A program made the translations under genes and the position numbers. A stretch of 64,000 bases of DNA from Pseudomonas silesiensis (GTDB taxonomy: Bacteria; Pseudomonadota; Gammaproteobacteria; Pseudomonadales; Pseudomonadaceae), in contig NZ_CP014870.1 of assembly GCF_001661075.1 (NCBI RefSeq), forward strand, positions 4,608,501 through 4,672,500. Reading direction: 5' to 3'. Positions 9,679 through 18,946 of the stretch are shown here, piece by piece (within the stretch, counting starts at the first letter, position 1; every line of letters begins with the position of its first letter). The notes beneath the pieces were generated by a model that had not been told where the DNA came from, ran no database searches, and saw nothing but the letters and a program-made list of their open reading frames with translations.

Positions 9679-12600
9679 TCAGGCATCGACCATCGCCATC
9701 GCCTCCTCGACATCCACCGCCACCAGCCGCGAACAACCCGGTTCGTGCATCGTCACCCCCATCAGCTGATCGGCCATTTCCATGGCGATCTTGTTGTGGG
9801 TGATATAGATGAACTGCACCGTCTGCGACATCTCCTTGACCAGCCGTGCGTAACGTCCAACGTTAGCGTCATCCAATGGCGCGTCAACCTCGTCGAGCAT
9901 GCAAAACGGCGCCGGGTTCAATTTGAAGATGGCAAATACCAGGGCCAATGCGGTCAGGGCTTTTTCGCCACCGGAGAGCAAATGGATGGTGCTGTTCTTC
10001 TTTCCTGGCGGCCGCGCCATGATCGTTACCCCTGTATCGAGTAGATCTTCGCCCGTCAGTTCCAAATACGCGCTGCCTCCACCGAAAACTTTTGGGAAAA
10101 GTGCCTGAATTCCGGCATTGATCTGATCAAAGGTATCCTTGAAGCGGTTTCGGGTTTCTTTATCGATCTTGCGAATCACATTCTCGAGGGTGTCCAGCGC
10201 TTCCACCAGATCGTCGTTCTGGGCATCCAGATAACGTTTGCGCTCGGATTGCTGCTGGTATTCATCGATGGCCGCCAGGTTGATCGCGCCCAGGCGCTGG
10301 ATCCGCGCCGCGATGCGTTCGAGCTCCTCTTCGGCGTCTTTCTCGTTGACCCCGGCCACCAGGGTGGCGAGCACGCCGTGCAGGTCGTAGCCGTCTTCGT
10401 GCAACTGATCTTCGAGGGCTTTGCGGCGCACGGTCAGGGCTTGCCATTCCATGCGTTGTTGTTCGAGCTGGCCACGGATCAATTGCGACTGCTGCTCGGC
10501 CTGGTTACGCCGTTTTTCCGCTTCGCGCAACTCGCGGTCGGCATCTTCCAGGGCGATCTGCGCGGTCTTGAGTTCTTCGTCGACGGTCATGCGCTTGTCG
10601 AGCAACTCTTCGAGCTTGAGGCGCAGCTCTTCCAGCGGTGCCTCGCCCTCCTCCAGGTTGAGGCTCAACTGTTCGCGTTTTTCGGTCAGGCGCTCGGACT
10701 GCATTTGCAGCCGTTCCAGCGCCTGGCGCGTGGAATCGTGCTGCGCCTTGAGCGAACCCAGGCGCACCGCCAGTTGGTGCGCATGATCCTTGTGCTGCCG
10801 GGCCTCCTGCCGCACCCGATCGAGGCGCTCGCGCAGGCTGTCGCGCTGGGCCAGCAGCAACTCGCGCTGCTCGGTATCGAGCGCCATGCTGTCGAGGGCT
10901 TCCTGCAATTGCAGGCGCGCTTCGCCGATGTTTTCGTGCTCCAGCGCGCGCTGCTCGCCGAGCTCGACCAACTCTTCATCCAGGCGGGTACGGCGCAGCG
11001 TCAGCTGTTCGACCTTGGCTTTGCCGGCGGACAGCTGAGCTTTCAATTCGCCCTGCTGACGGGCTTCATCCTGCAGCAGACGGCGCAGATGTTCGCGACC
11101 GTTTTCCTGCTGACGTTGCTGGGCCCGCAGGTTTTGCAAACGGGTTTCCAGGGCTTCCACCGTGGCTTCGCGCTCTTCGCGCTCAAGACCCAGGCGCTGG
11201 ATTTCCTGGCCACGGGCCAGCACGCCACTTTCCGCTTCGCTGGCTCGACGCACGCGCAAGAAGTGCGGTCCGACCCAGTAGCCGTCGCGGCTGATCAAAC
11301 TTTGGCCGGCGGTCAATTGACTGCGCAGGGCCAGGGCCTGTTCGAGACTTTCGACCGGCTTGACCTGCCCCAGCCACGGCGACAGATCGATCTGCGCCTC
11401 GACCTTGTCGAGCAAGCTGCCGGCCATGCGCACGCCATCGCTGGCCGGGCTGAGCAAACGCAGATCACCCTGGGCAAAGCCGGCCAGGTCGAAATCGCCG
11501 AAATCATCCACCAGCACCGCTTGCAGGTCGGCGCCGAGCACGGTCTCCACCGCCAACTCCCAGCCGGCTTGCACCTTCAGGCCTTCGGCCAGGCGCGGGC
11601 GATCCGCCAGGTGCTGTTCGCGCAGCCATTCGGCGGTGCCGGTGCCGGGATCGAGTGCGGCTTGCTGCAAGGCTTCCAGGGAAGCGAGGCGCCCGTTGAG
11701 GCGCTGCAAATCACCCTGGGCCTGCTGCTGCGCCGTCAGCGCTTGCTGCAGTTCCTGACGCAGCTGCTCCAGGCGTTCGACCTGGGCTTCTTCGCTGGCC
11801 TGCAAGTCTTCCAGGGTCGCTTCACTCGCGGCCAACTGCTCGCCGAGTTCCATGATCGCCGCGTCTTCCGGATCCGCCGAGAGCAAGGCGCGCTCTTCGC
11901 CCAGACGCTTCTGTCGGTCGGCCAGGCGTTCCATGCTGGTTTCCAGCTGCTGGATCCGCGACTGCTGGACTTCCGCCTGCCGCCGCGGCTCGGCCGCCGT
12001 GAGGTTGAAGGTGTCCCACTGCTCCTGCCAGCCGTGCATGGTGGTTTCGGATTCCTCCAGCGCGGCGGCCGCTTCTTCGGCGGCGGCGCTGGTGACTTCC
12101 TGTTCCGGGGTGAGCATGTCCAGCTCTTCGCCCAGGGTCAGCAGCAACGTGCGGTCGTGCTCCAGGTGAGATTCGGTTTCCAGGCGCGCGCGCTCGGCTT
12201 CCTTCAGGTCATCCTGCAACTGACGCAAACGTTGCTGTCCGTGCTGGATGCTCTGCTCGACCCGGGCGATGTCGCCGCCGACCGAATAGAAGCGCCCCTG
12301 CACCAGATTGAAGCGTTCGGACAGGTCGTGGTGCCCGTCGCGCAGGCGTTCGATCGCCGCGTCGGCATTGCGCTGCTCGGCCACCAGGGCTTCGAAGGTG
12401 ACTTCCTGGGTGCCGATGATCGCTTCGCGCTGGCCGACCTGTTCGTTCAACGCCTGCCAGCGCAGGGCCGAGAGTTGGGCCTTGAGCTGACGCTCCTCGC
12501 CTTTGAATTCCTGATACTTCTTCGCCGCCTCGGCCTGGCGGTGCAAGCGTTCGAGCTGACGTTCGAGCTCTTCGCGCAGGTCGGTCAGGCGGGCGAGGTT

Positions 12601-13167
12601 TTCGTGGGTGCGGCGGATGCGGTTTTCGGTCTCGCGCCGGCGCTCCTTGTACTTGGAGATGCCGGCCGCTTCTTCGATGAAGTTGCGCAGGTCTTCCGGC
12701 TTGGCTTCGATCAGCTTGGAGATCATCCCCTGCTCGATGATCGAATAGCTGCGCGGGCCGAGGCCGGTACCGAGAAAGATGTCGGTGATGTCACGACGAC
12801 GGCATTTGCTGCCGTTGAGGAAATAACTGTTCTGGCTGTCGCGGGTGACTTTGCGGCGAATGGAAATTTCGGCGTAGGCCGCGTATTCGCCGATCAAGGT
12901 GCCATCGGAGTTATCGAACACCAGTTCGATGCTCGCCTGGCTCACCGGTTTGCGGCTGGTGGAGCCGTTGAAGATGACATCGGTCATCGACTCGCCGCGC
13001 AAGTTCTTGGCCGAGCTCTCGCCCATCACCCAACGGACGGCGTCGATGATGTTCGACTTGCCGCACCCGTTGGGCCCGACCACTGCCGCCATGTTACTGG
13101 GGAAGTTCACCGTGGTCGGGTCGACGAAGGATTTGAACCCCGCCAGCTTGATGCACTTGAGCCGCAC
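9679..13167 (-). CDS. smc: Chromosome segregation ATPase SMC
   Basis: SMC organises and segregates the chromosome together with the ScpA/ScpB partners. The 1162-residue protein has a Walker A motif GPNGCGKS (residues 31-38) in the N-terminal head, and a long coiled coil (about 170-500). A flexible hinge (about 510-640, including DRPRLAEGLKVQ and GYWVGPHFL) is followed by the return coiled coil. The C-terminal head holds the signature LLSGGEKALTALALVFAI and Walker B FCMLDEVDAPLDD. The start is GTG at 13167 (MRLKCIKLAGFKSF), two bases after the stop of the GntR gene. This suggests cotranscription with, or translational coupling to, that regulator. Identification is certain from both ATPase halves. 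Confidence 0.97.
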   Translation of the reverse strand: MRLKCIKLAGFKSFVDPTTVNFPSNMAAVVGPNGCGKSNIIDAVRWVMGESSAKNLRGESMTDVIFNGSTSRKPVSQASIELVFDNSDGTLIGEYAAYAEISIRRKVTRDSQNSYFLNGSKCRRRDITDIFLGTGLGPRSYSIIEQGMISKLIEAKPEDLRNFIEEAAGISKYKERRRETENRIRRTHENLARLTDLREELERQLERLHRQAEAAKKYQEFKGEERQLKAQLSALRWQALNEQVGQREAIIGTQEVTFEALVAEQRNADAAIERLRDGHHDLSERFNLVQGRFYSVGGDIARVEQSIQHGQQRLRQLQDDLKEAERARLETESHLEHDRTLLLTLGEELDMLTPEQEVTSAAAEEAAAALEESETTMHGWQEQWDTFNLTAAEPRRQAEVQQSRIQQLETSMERLADRQKRLGEERALLSADPEDAAIMELGEQLAASEATLEDLQASEEAQVERLEQLRQELQQALTAQQQAQGDLQRLNGRLASLEALQQAALDPGTGTAEWLREQHLADRPRLAEGLKVQAGWELAVETVLGADLQAVLVDDFGDFDLAGFAQGDLRLLSPASDGVRMAGSLLDKVEAQIDLSPWLGQVKPVESLEQALALRSQLTAGQSLISRDGYWVGPHFLRVRRASEAESGVLARGQEIQRLGLEREEREATVEALETRLQNLRAQQRQQENGREHLRRLLQDEARQQGELKAQLSAGKAKVEQLTLRRTRLDEELVELGEQRALEHENIGEARLQLQEALDSMALDTEQRELLLAQRDSLRERLDRVRQEARQHKDHAHQLAVRLGSLKAQHDSTRQALERLQMQSERLTEKREQLSLNLEEGEAPLEELRLKLEELLDKRMTVDEELKTAQIALEDADRELREAEKRRNQAEQQSQLIRGQLEQQRMEWQALTVRRKALEDQLHEDGYDLHGVLATLVAGVNEKDAEEELERIAARIQRLGAINLAAIDEYQQQSERKRYLDAQNDDLVEALDTLENVIRKIDKETRNRFKDTFDQINAGIQALFPKVFGGGSAYLELTGEDLLDTGVTIMARPPGKKNSTIHLLSGGEKALTALALVFAIFKLNPAPFCMLDEVDAPLDDANVGRYARLVKEMSQTVQFIYITHNKIAMEMADQLMGVTMHEPGCSRLVAVDVEEAMAMVDA

Positions 13168-13169
13168 GC

Positions 13170-13829
13170 TTAAGCGTCCGTCAGGGCGGAAACCACCAGA
13201 TCGCAGCTGCGCTGGGCGTAGGCCGTCAGCACCTCGCGGATCTGCGGAAAGTCACGGGCCAGCACGGCGGCGAGCAGGCGTTCGAACAGTTCGAGGAACT
13301 CGCTCATCGAGGCCTTGCGCTGGTCCAGGGCGAGGAAATACGCACGGCTCATGGCCGGCTGCAGATTCTCGACGGTCTCTTGCAAATACGGGTTATTGGC
13401 AAACGGGTACGCGGCGCGCATCACGTTGAAGCTGTCATCGACGAAGGTGCGGATGTCCTGGCGTTCGTAGCTGGCGGTCAGGCGCTGCTGGATCTGCACG
13501 AACGGCGCCATGTCGGCCTGGACTTGCCAGCCACTGGCCACGGCGTTGCCGAGCAGGATGTACAACTCGCTCATCAGCGCGCACAGGCTCTGCACCTTGT
13601 GGACGGTGAGCTCGGTGACATGGGCGCCCCGTCGCGGCAGGATCGCGATCAAGTGGCGACGCTCGAGGATCAACAGGGCTTCGCGAACCGAACCGCGGCT
13701 GACATTGAGGGCCAGCGTGACCTTCTGTTCCTGGATGCGCTCTCCGGGCTTCATTTCGCCGCGAATGATGCGTTCGGCGAGGTGGTGAGCGATTTGCTCG
13801 GCGAGGCTGTCCGGCGCCTTGAACGTCAT
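13170..13829 (-). CDS. GntR-family regulator with FCD domain
   Basis: The 219-residue regulator has an N-terminal winged helix (about residues 8-75) with the recognition segment VTLALNVSRGSVREALLILE. An all-helical FCD effector domain (about 85-210) follows, which in this subfamily often binds a carboxylate or metal-bound ligand. It is divergent from xdhA across a 267-bp gap that contains tandem TGAC-N6-GTCA palindromes, so it is one candidate repressor of xanthine dehydrogenase. That is inference from position. It is immediately upstream of smc with a 2-base gap, an unusual pairing that appears conserved in Pseudomonas. The start is the ATG at 13829. Confidence 0.9.
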   Translation of the reverse strand: MTFKAPDSLAEQIAHHLAERIIRGEMKPGERIQEQKVTLALNVSRGSVREALLILERRHLIAILPRRGAHVTELTVHKVQSLCALMSELYILLGNAVASGWQVQADMAPFVQIQQRLTASYERQDIRTFVDDSFNVMRAAYPFANNPYLQETVENLQPAMSRAYFLALDQRKASMSEFLELFERLLAAVLARDFPQIREVLTAYAQRSCDLVVSALTDA

Positions 13830-14000
13830 GGTTGTCCTTCAAACTCTTCGATTTGCACAAGCGGCGCAGTGTAACGCAATTGATCTGTCAGGGCGGAGTG
13901 CCCGCCACGCGGTTTTTGGCACGATTCAAGCAAAAAGCAGGCTGGCGAACCAGGGTCAATACTGAAGAAAACCGGTCGTTGATCGACATTTGATAATTTC

Positions 14001-14038
14001 CTGACCTTTAAGTCAGAAAATCATTGACCGAAAAGTCA
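14001..14038 (+). promoter_or_regulatory. Tandem TGAC-N6-GTCA operator at xdhA
   Basis: Two palindromes of the same form lie 23 bp apart: CTGACcttaaGTCAG-like at 14001-14016 and TGAC-N6-GTCA at 14025-14038. The second overlaps the predicted -35 box and spacer of the xdhA promoter, so a bound protein should block RNA polymerase. The cognate regulator is not proven. The divergent GntR (13170-13829) or the GntR at 20596-21360 are candidates. Confidence 0.6.
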
Positions 14039-14051
14039 GACCTGCTAAATT
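14024..14051 (+). promoter_or_regulatory. Predicted sigma-70 promoter of xdhABC-guaD
   Basis: TTGACC (14024-14029) and TAAATT (14046-14051) are separated by 16 bp. The predicted start is near 14058. This makes the in-frame ATG at 14058 too close to the transcript end and supports translation from the GTG at 14097. Confidence 0.5.
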
Positions 14052-14096
14052 CGGTTCATGTCGGTTAACAACAATAATGAGTCTGCGAGGCCTTCC

Positions 14097-15551
14097 GTGA
14101 TCCAGTTTTTACTTAACCAGGAACTCCGTAGCGAGCACGCCCTGGACCCGAACCTGACCGTGCTCAATTATCTGCGCGACCATGTGGGCAAACCCGGCAC
14201 CAAAGAAGGCTGCGCCAGCGGTGACTGCGGCGCATGCACGGTGGTGGTCGGCGAACTCCAGACCGATGACGACGGCCGCGAGCACATTCGCTATCGCAGC
14301 CTCAATTCGTGCCTGACCTTTGTTTCGTCGCTGCATGGCAAACAACTGATCAGCGTTGAAGACCTCAAGCACCAGGGCGAACTGCATAGCGTGCAGAAAG
14401 CCATGGTTGAGTGCCACGGCTCGCAATGCGGCTTCTGCACCCCGGGCTTCGTCATGTCGCTGTTCGCCCTGCAAAAGAACAGCGACGCGCCCGACGCCCA
14501 CAAGGCTCACGAAGCCCTGGCGGGCAACCTGTGCCGCTGCACCGGTTACCGGCCGATTCTGCAAGCCGCCGAACAGTCCTGCTGTGGCCGGCAAACGGAC
14601 CAGTTCGATGCCCGTGAAGCCGACACCATCGCTCGCTTGAAAGCCATCGCCCCCACCGACATCGGCGAACTCAACAGCGGCGACAAACGCTGCCTGGTGC
14701 CGCTGACCGTGGCCGACCTGGCCGACCTCTACGACGCTTATCCACAAGCGCGTCTGCTGGCCGGCGGTACCGATCTGGCCTTGGAGGTCACGCAGTTCCA
14801 CCGCACCTTGCCGGTGATGATTTATGTCGGCAACGTCGCCGAGATGAAGCGCATCGAAGTGTTCGACGATCGCCTGGAAATCGGCGCCGCCACCGCCCTC
14901 TCCGATTGCTACGACGCCTTGAAGGCCGAATACCCGGACTTCGGCGAACTGCTGCAGCGTTTCGCCTCGTTGCAGATCCGCAACCAGGGCACCCTCGGCG
15001 GCAACATTGGCAACGCCTCGCCGATTGGTGACTCGCCACCGCTATTGATTGCCTTGGGCGCGCAGATCGTGTTGTGCAAGGGCGAAACCCGCCGCACCCT
15101 GGCGCTGGAAGATTACTTCATCGATTACCGGGTGACGGCGCGTCAGGAAAGCGAGTTCATCGAGAAGATCATCGTGCCCCGTGCCAGCGTCGAACAACTG
15201 TTCCGCGCTTATAAAGTGTCCAAACGCCTGGACGATGACATTTCCGCGGTCTGCGCTGCATTCAATCTGCGCATCGACACCGGCGTCATTGTCGACGCAC
15301 GCATTGCCTTCGGTGGCATGGCGGCCATCCCGAAACGCGCCAGCCATTGCGAAGCCGTGTTGCTCGGCTCACCGTTCAACAACGCCACCGTCGAACGCGC
15401 CTGCGCCGCACTGGCCGAAGACTTCACGCCGCTCTCGGACTTCCGCGCCAGCAAGGAGTACCGCCTGCTCAGCGCGCAGAACCTGCTGCGCAAATACTTC
15501 ATCGAACTGCAAACACCGCACATCGAGACTCGGGTGACCGCTTATGTCTAA
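14097..15551 (+). CDS. xdhA: Xanthine dehydrogenase, small (Fe-S/FAD) subunit
   Basis: XdhA carries electrons from the molybdenum site of XdhB to NAD+ during hypoxanthine/xanthine oxidation to urate. The 484-residue protein has an N-terminal plant-type [2Fe-2S] domain (CASGDCGAC) and a second [2Fe-2S] helical domain (CGFCTPGF and CRCTGY). The FAD-binding domain (about residues 190-370, with LLAGGTDLAL and TLGGNIGNASPIGDSPP) and a C-terminal CO-dehydrogenase-flavoprotein domain follow. I chose GTG at 14097 (MIQFLLNQELRSEHAL). A GAGG ribosome site lies 6-7 bases upstream and family members begin MIQFLLN. An in-frame ATG at 14058 would add 13 residues. The gene overlaps xdhB by 8 bases. Confidence 0.95.
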   Translation: MIQFLLNQELRSEHALDPNLTVLNYLRDHVGKPGTKEGCASGDCGACTVVVGELQTDDDGREHIRYRSLNSCLTFVSSLHGKQLISVEDLKHQGELHSVQKAMVECHGSQCGFCTPGFVMSLFALQKNSDAPDAHKAHEALAGNLCRCTGYRPILQAAEQSCCGRQTDQFDAREADTIARLKAIAPTDIGELNSGDKRCLVPLTVADLADLYDAYPQARLLAGGTDLALEVTQFHRTLPVMIYVGNVAEMKRIEVFDDRLEIGAATALSDCYDALKAEYPDFGELLQRFASLQIRNQGTLGGNIGNASPIGDSPPLLIALGAQIVLCKGETRRTLALEDYFIDYRVTARQESEFIEKIIVPRASVEQLFRAYKVSKRLDDDISAVCAAFNLRIDTGVIVDARIAFGGMAAIPKRASHCEAVLLGSPFNNATVERACAALAEDFTPLSDFRASKEYRLLSAQNLLRKYFIELQTPHIETRVTAYV

Positions 15552-17943
15552 CCATCACGCCGTAGAGAAGACCCAGGCCGAACTGGCTGAGTTGTTCGCC
15601 AAGGACCTGACCACCGGTGTCGGCCGCAGCGTCAAGCACGACAGCGCCGCCAAGCATGTGTCCGGCGAAGCGCAGTACATCGACGACCGGCTGGAATTCC
15701 CGAATCAGCTGCACGTTTACGCACGGCTGTCGGACCGCGCCCACGCGAAAATCATCAGCATCGACACCAGCCCGTGCTACGCCTTCGAAGGCGTGCGCAT
15801 CGCCATCACCCACGAAGACGTGCCGGGCCTGAAAGACATCGGCCCCTTGCTGCCGGGCGATCCGCTGCTGGCCATCGATGACGTGCAGTTCGTCGGCCAA
15901 CCGGTGCTCGCCGTCGCGGCGAAAGACCTGGAAACCGCGCGCAAGGCCGCGATGGCCGCGATCATCGAATACGAAGATCTCGAGCCGGTACTGGACGTGG
16001 TCGAAGCCCTGCGCAAACGCCATTTCGTGCTCGACAGTCACACCCATCAGCGGGGCGATTCGGCCAACGCCCTGGCGACGGCTGAACATCGGATTCAAGG
16101 CACGCTGCACATCGGCGGCCAGGAACACTTCTACCTCGAAACCCAGATTTCCTCGGTAATGCCGACTGAAGACGGCGGGATGATCGTCTATTGCTCGACC
16201 CAGAACCCCACCGAAGTGCAGAAACTGGTGGCCGAGGTGCTGGACGTGTCGATGAACAAGATCGTCGTCGACATGCGCCGCATGGGCGGCGGTTTCGGCG
16301 GCAAGGAAACCCAGGCGGCGAGCCCTGCATGCCTGTGCGCAGTGATCGCGCACCTCACCGGCCAGCCGACCAAAATGCGCCTGCCGCGGGTCGAAGACAT
16401 GCTAATGACCGGCAAGCGTCACCCGTTCTACGTCGAGTACGACGTCGGCTTCGACAGCACCGGCCGCCTGCACGGCATCGCCCTGGAACTGGCCGGCAAC
16501 TGCGGTTGCTCACCGGATCTCTCGGCATCGATCGTCGACCGGGCGATGTTCCACGCCGACAACTCTTACTACCTGGGCGATGCGACCATCAACGGTCACC
16601 GCTGCAAGACCAACACCGCGTCGAACACCGCTTACCGTGGCTTCGGCGGCCCGCAAGGGATGGTGGCCATCGAAGAAGTGATGGACGCGATTGCCCGCCA
16701 TCTGGCCCTGGATCCATTGGCGGTGCGCAAGGCCAACTACTATGGCAAGACCGAGCGTAACGTCACCCACTACTACCAGACCGTCGAGCACAACATGCTC
16801 GAGGAAATGACCGCCGAACTGGAACAAAGCAGCCAGTACGCCGAGCGCCGCGAAGCGATCCGTCGCTACAACGCCAACAGCCCGATCCTGAAAAAGGGCC
16901 TGGCGCTGACTCCGGTGAAATTCGGGATTTCCTTCACTGCCAGCTTCCTGAACCAGGCCGGCGCGCTGATCCATATCTACACCGACGGCAGTATTCATCT
17001 GAACCATGGCGGCACCGAAATGGGCCAGGGCTTGAACACCAAGGTGGCGCAGGTGGTGGCTGAAGTGTTCCAGGTGGAAATGGACCGCGTGCAGATCACC
17101 GCGACCAACACCGACAAGGTGCCGAACACCTCGCCCACCGCTGCTTCCAGTGGTGCCGACCTCAATGGTAAAGCGGCACAGAACGCCGCTGAAATCATCA
17201 AGAAGCGTTTGGTTGAGTTTGCCGCGCGGCAGTACAAGGTCAGCGAAGAAGATGTGGAGTTCCACAACGGCCACGTGCGGGTTCGCGATCATATCCTGAC
17301 CTTCGAGTCGCTGATCCAGCAGGCGTATTTCGCCCAGGTGTCGCTGTCGAGCACCGGGTTCTACAAGACTCCGAAAATCTACTACGACCGCAGCCAGGCC
17401 CGCGGCCGGCCGTTCTACTACTACGCCTTCGGCGCGGCCTGCTGCGAGGTGATCGTCGACACCCTGACCGGCGAGTACAAGATGCTGCGCACCGACATCC
17501 TCCACGACGTCGGCGACTCGTTGAACCCGGCCATCGACATCGGTCAGGTCGAGGGCGGTTTCATCCAGGGCATGGGCTGGCTGACCATGGAAGAGCTGGT
17601 GTGGAACAACAAGGGCAAGTTGATGACCAACGGCCCGGCGAGCTACAAGATCCCGGCGGTGGCGGACATGCCGCTGGACCTGCGGGTGAAGCTGGTGGAA
17701 AACCGCAAGAACCCGGAAGACACGGTGTTTCATTCCAAGGCCGTGGGTGAGCCGCCGTTCATGCTGGGCATTGCGTCGTGGTGTGCGATCAAGGATGCCG
17801 TGGCGAGCCTCGGTGACTACCGGCATCAACCGAAAATCGATGCGCCGGCGACGCCGGAGCGGGTGTTGTGGGGGTGTGAGCAGATGCGGCAGTTGAAGGT
17901 GGTGAAGGCTGCCGAGGTTGAGCCGGAGTTGGCTTCGCTCTAA
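15544..17943 (+). CDS. xdhB: Xanthine dehydrogenase, molybdopterin-binding subunit
   Basis: XdhB holds the molybdenum cofactor and the substrate site for xanthine and hypoxanthine hydroxylation. The 799-residue protein has the aldehyde oxidase/xanthine dehydrogenase a/b hammerhead domain (about residues 30-145). The long Mo-cofactor-binding domain follows, with VDMRRMGGGFGGKETQA, the conserved NTAYRGFGGPQGM block, the glycine-rich HGGTEMGQGLNTKV and the C-terminal KAVGEPPFMLG segment that provides the active-site glutamate. Its start overlaps the end of xdhA by 8 bases, which indicates coupled translation of the two subunits. A BIME of about 75 bp separates it from xdhC. Confidence 0.96.
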   Translation: MSNHHAVEKTQAELAELFAKDLTTGVGRSVKHDSAAKHVSGEAQYIDDRLEFPNQLHVYARLSDRAHAKIISIDTSPCYAFEGVRIAITHEDVPGLKDIGPLLPGDPLLAIDDVQFVGQPVLAVAAKDLETARKAAMAAIIEYEDLEPVLDVVEALRKRHFVLDSHTHQRGDSANALATAEHRIQGTLHIGGQEHFYLETQISSVMPTEDGGMIVYCSTQNPTEVQKLVAEVLDVSMNKIVVDMRRMGGGFGGKETQAASPACLCAVIAHLTGQPTKMRLPRVEDMLMTGKRHPFYVEYDVGFDSTGRLHGIALELAGNCGCSPDLSASIVDRAMFHADNSYYLGDATINGHRCKTNTASNTAYRGFGGPQGMVAIEEVMDAIARHLALDPLAVRKANYYGKTERNVTHYYQTVEHNMLEEMTAELEQSSQYAERREAIRRYNANSPILKKGLALTPVKFGISFTASFLNQAGALIHIYTDGSIHLNHGGTEMGQGLNTKVAQVVAEVFQVEMDRVQITATNTDKVPNTSPTAASSGADLNGKAAQNAAEIIKKRLVEFAARQYKVSEEDVEFHNGHVRVRDHILTFESLIQQAYFAQVSLSSTGFYKTPKIYYDRSQARGRPFYYYAFGAACCEVIVDTLTGEYKMLRTDILHDVGDSLNPAIDIGQVEGGFIQGMGWLTMEELVWNNKGKLMTNGPASYKIPAVADMPLDLRVKLVENRKNPEDTVFHSKAVGEPPFMLGIASWCAIKDAVASLGDYRHQPKIDAPATPERVLWGCEQMRQLKVVKAAEVEPELASL

Positions 17944-17955
17944 ATCCGAAGCGCG

Positions 17956-18030
17956 GCCTTCGCGGGCAAGCCTCGCTCCTACAGGGGAACGCGATCAACT
18001 GTAGGAGCGAGGCTTGCCCGCGAAGAGGCC
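17956..18030. repeat. BIME between xdhB and xdhC
   Basis: Two inverted copies of the TTCGCGGGCAAGCCTCGCTC REP class enclose a short spacer (GGGGAACGCGATCAACT). It lies within the presumed xdhABC operon and may influence mRNA stability between XdhB and XdhC. Confidence 0.9.
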
Positions 18031-18060
18031 CCAACAGACAACACAGATGTCGAGGTGAAT

Positions 18061-18921
18061 ATGTACAACTGGATCGACGCCCTCGCCGACCTGCAATCAA
18101 AGGGTGAACCCTGCGTGCTGGTGACCATTATCGAAGAGCTCGGCTCGACGCCGCGCAATGCCGGCTCGAAGATGGTCATCAGCGCCACCCAGGCCTTCGA
18201 CACCATCGGTGGCGGGCATCTGGAATACAAGGCCATGCAGATCGGCCGCGAGATGCTCGCCAGCGGCAAGCAGAACACTCATCTGGAGCGTTTCAGCCTC
18301 GGCGCCAGCCTCGGCCAGTGCTGTGGCGGTGTGACCGTGTTGCTGTTCGAACCGATGGGCCAGGTCCAGGCACAGATCGCCGTGTTTGGCGCCGGGCATG
18401 TCGGCCGCGCGTTGGTGCCGCTGCTCGCCAGCTTGCCTTGCCGGGTGCGCTGGATCGACTCGCGGGAAGCGGAATTTCCGGATCAGATCCCCCACGGCGT
18501 GCGCAAAATCGTCGCCGAAGAACCGGTCGATGAAATCGACGACCTGCCCGCCGGCAGTTACTGCATCGTCATGACCCACAACCACCAGCTCGACCTCGAA
18601 CTCACCGCCGCGATCCTCAAGCGCAACGACTTTGCCTACTTCGGCCTGATCGGTTCGAAGACCAAACGCGTGAAGTTCGAACACCGCCTGCGTGAACGGG
18701 GCTTCGACAACGCCGTGCTGCAACGCATGCGCTGCCCCATGGGTATCGGCGAAGTCAAAGGCAAATTGCCTGTGGAAATCGCCGTCTCCATCGCCGGCGA
18801 GATCATCGCCACCTATAACGCCGATTTCGGCCAGCACACGGCCAGCGCCGGATCCTCGATTGCCAAGATGCTGCCTGCTTCACGCCGCAGTCAGGCCACG
18901 AACCTGAAAGCGTCAAACTGA
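18061..18921 (+). CDS. xdhC: Xanthine dehydrogenase accessory protein XdhC
   Basis: XdhC binds molybdenum cofactor, promotes its sulfuration and inserts it into XdhB. It is not part of the mature enzyme. The 286-residue protein has the N-terminal XdhC/CoxI domain (LVTIIEELGSTPRNAGSKM and GASLGQCCGG), with the paired cysteines near residue 87 that are typical of the family. A C-terminal Rossmann-like domain (IAVFGAGHVGRALVPLL, about residue 110 onward) ends with the conserved YFGLIGSKTKRVKF and CPMGI blocks. I use the ATG at 18061, with GAGG about 7 bases upstream, rather than the in-frame GTG at 18055. guaD follows 25 bases later. Confidence 0.94.
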   Translation: MYNWIDALADLQSKGEPCVLVTIIEELGSTPRNAGSKMVISATQAFDTIGGGHLEYKAMQIGREMLASGKQNTHLERFSLGASLGQCCGGVTVLLFEPMGQVQAQIAVFGAGHVGRALVPLLASLPCRVRWIDSREAEFPDQIPHGVRKIVAEEPVDEIDDLPAGSYCIVMTHNHQLDLELTAAILKRNDFAYFGLIGSKTKRVKFEHRLRERGFDNAVLQRMRCPMGIGEVKGKLPVEIAVSIAGEIIATYNADFGQHTASAGSSIAKMLPASRRSQATNLKASN

Positions 18922-18946
18922 CAAGCCTCATAAATAGAGAACCACC

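Noticed and set aside
10249..13173. A 974-codon open frame opposite smc
   Set aside because: It mirrors smc on the other strand. The translation is low-complexity (Q, L, F, A rich) and arises from the high third-position GC of the coiled-coil gene. It has no recognisable domain and no ribosome site.
13851..13860. A possible TTG-N2-CAA GntR site just upstream of the GntR gene at 13829
   Set aside because: TTTGCACAA keeps only three bases per arm, which is too weak to separate from chance without comparative data.
13916..13933. A sigma-54-like site TGGCAC-N5-AAGCA upstream of xdhA
   Set aside because: GG (13918-13919) and GC (13930-13931) have the right 10-bp spacing, but the -12 element lacks the TT of TTGC. 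A better sigma-70 promoter with overlapping operators lies downstream. It is worth remembering if nitrogen control of xdhABC is found.
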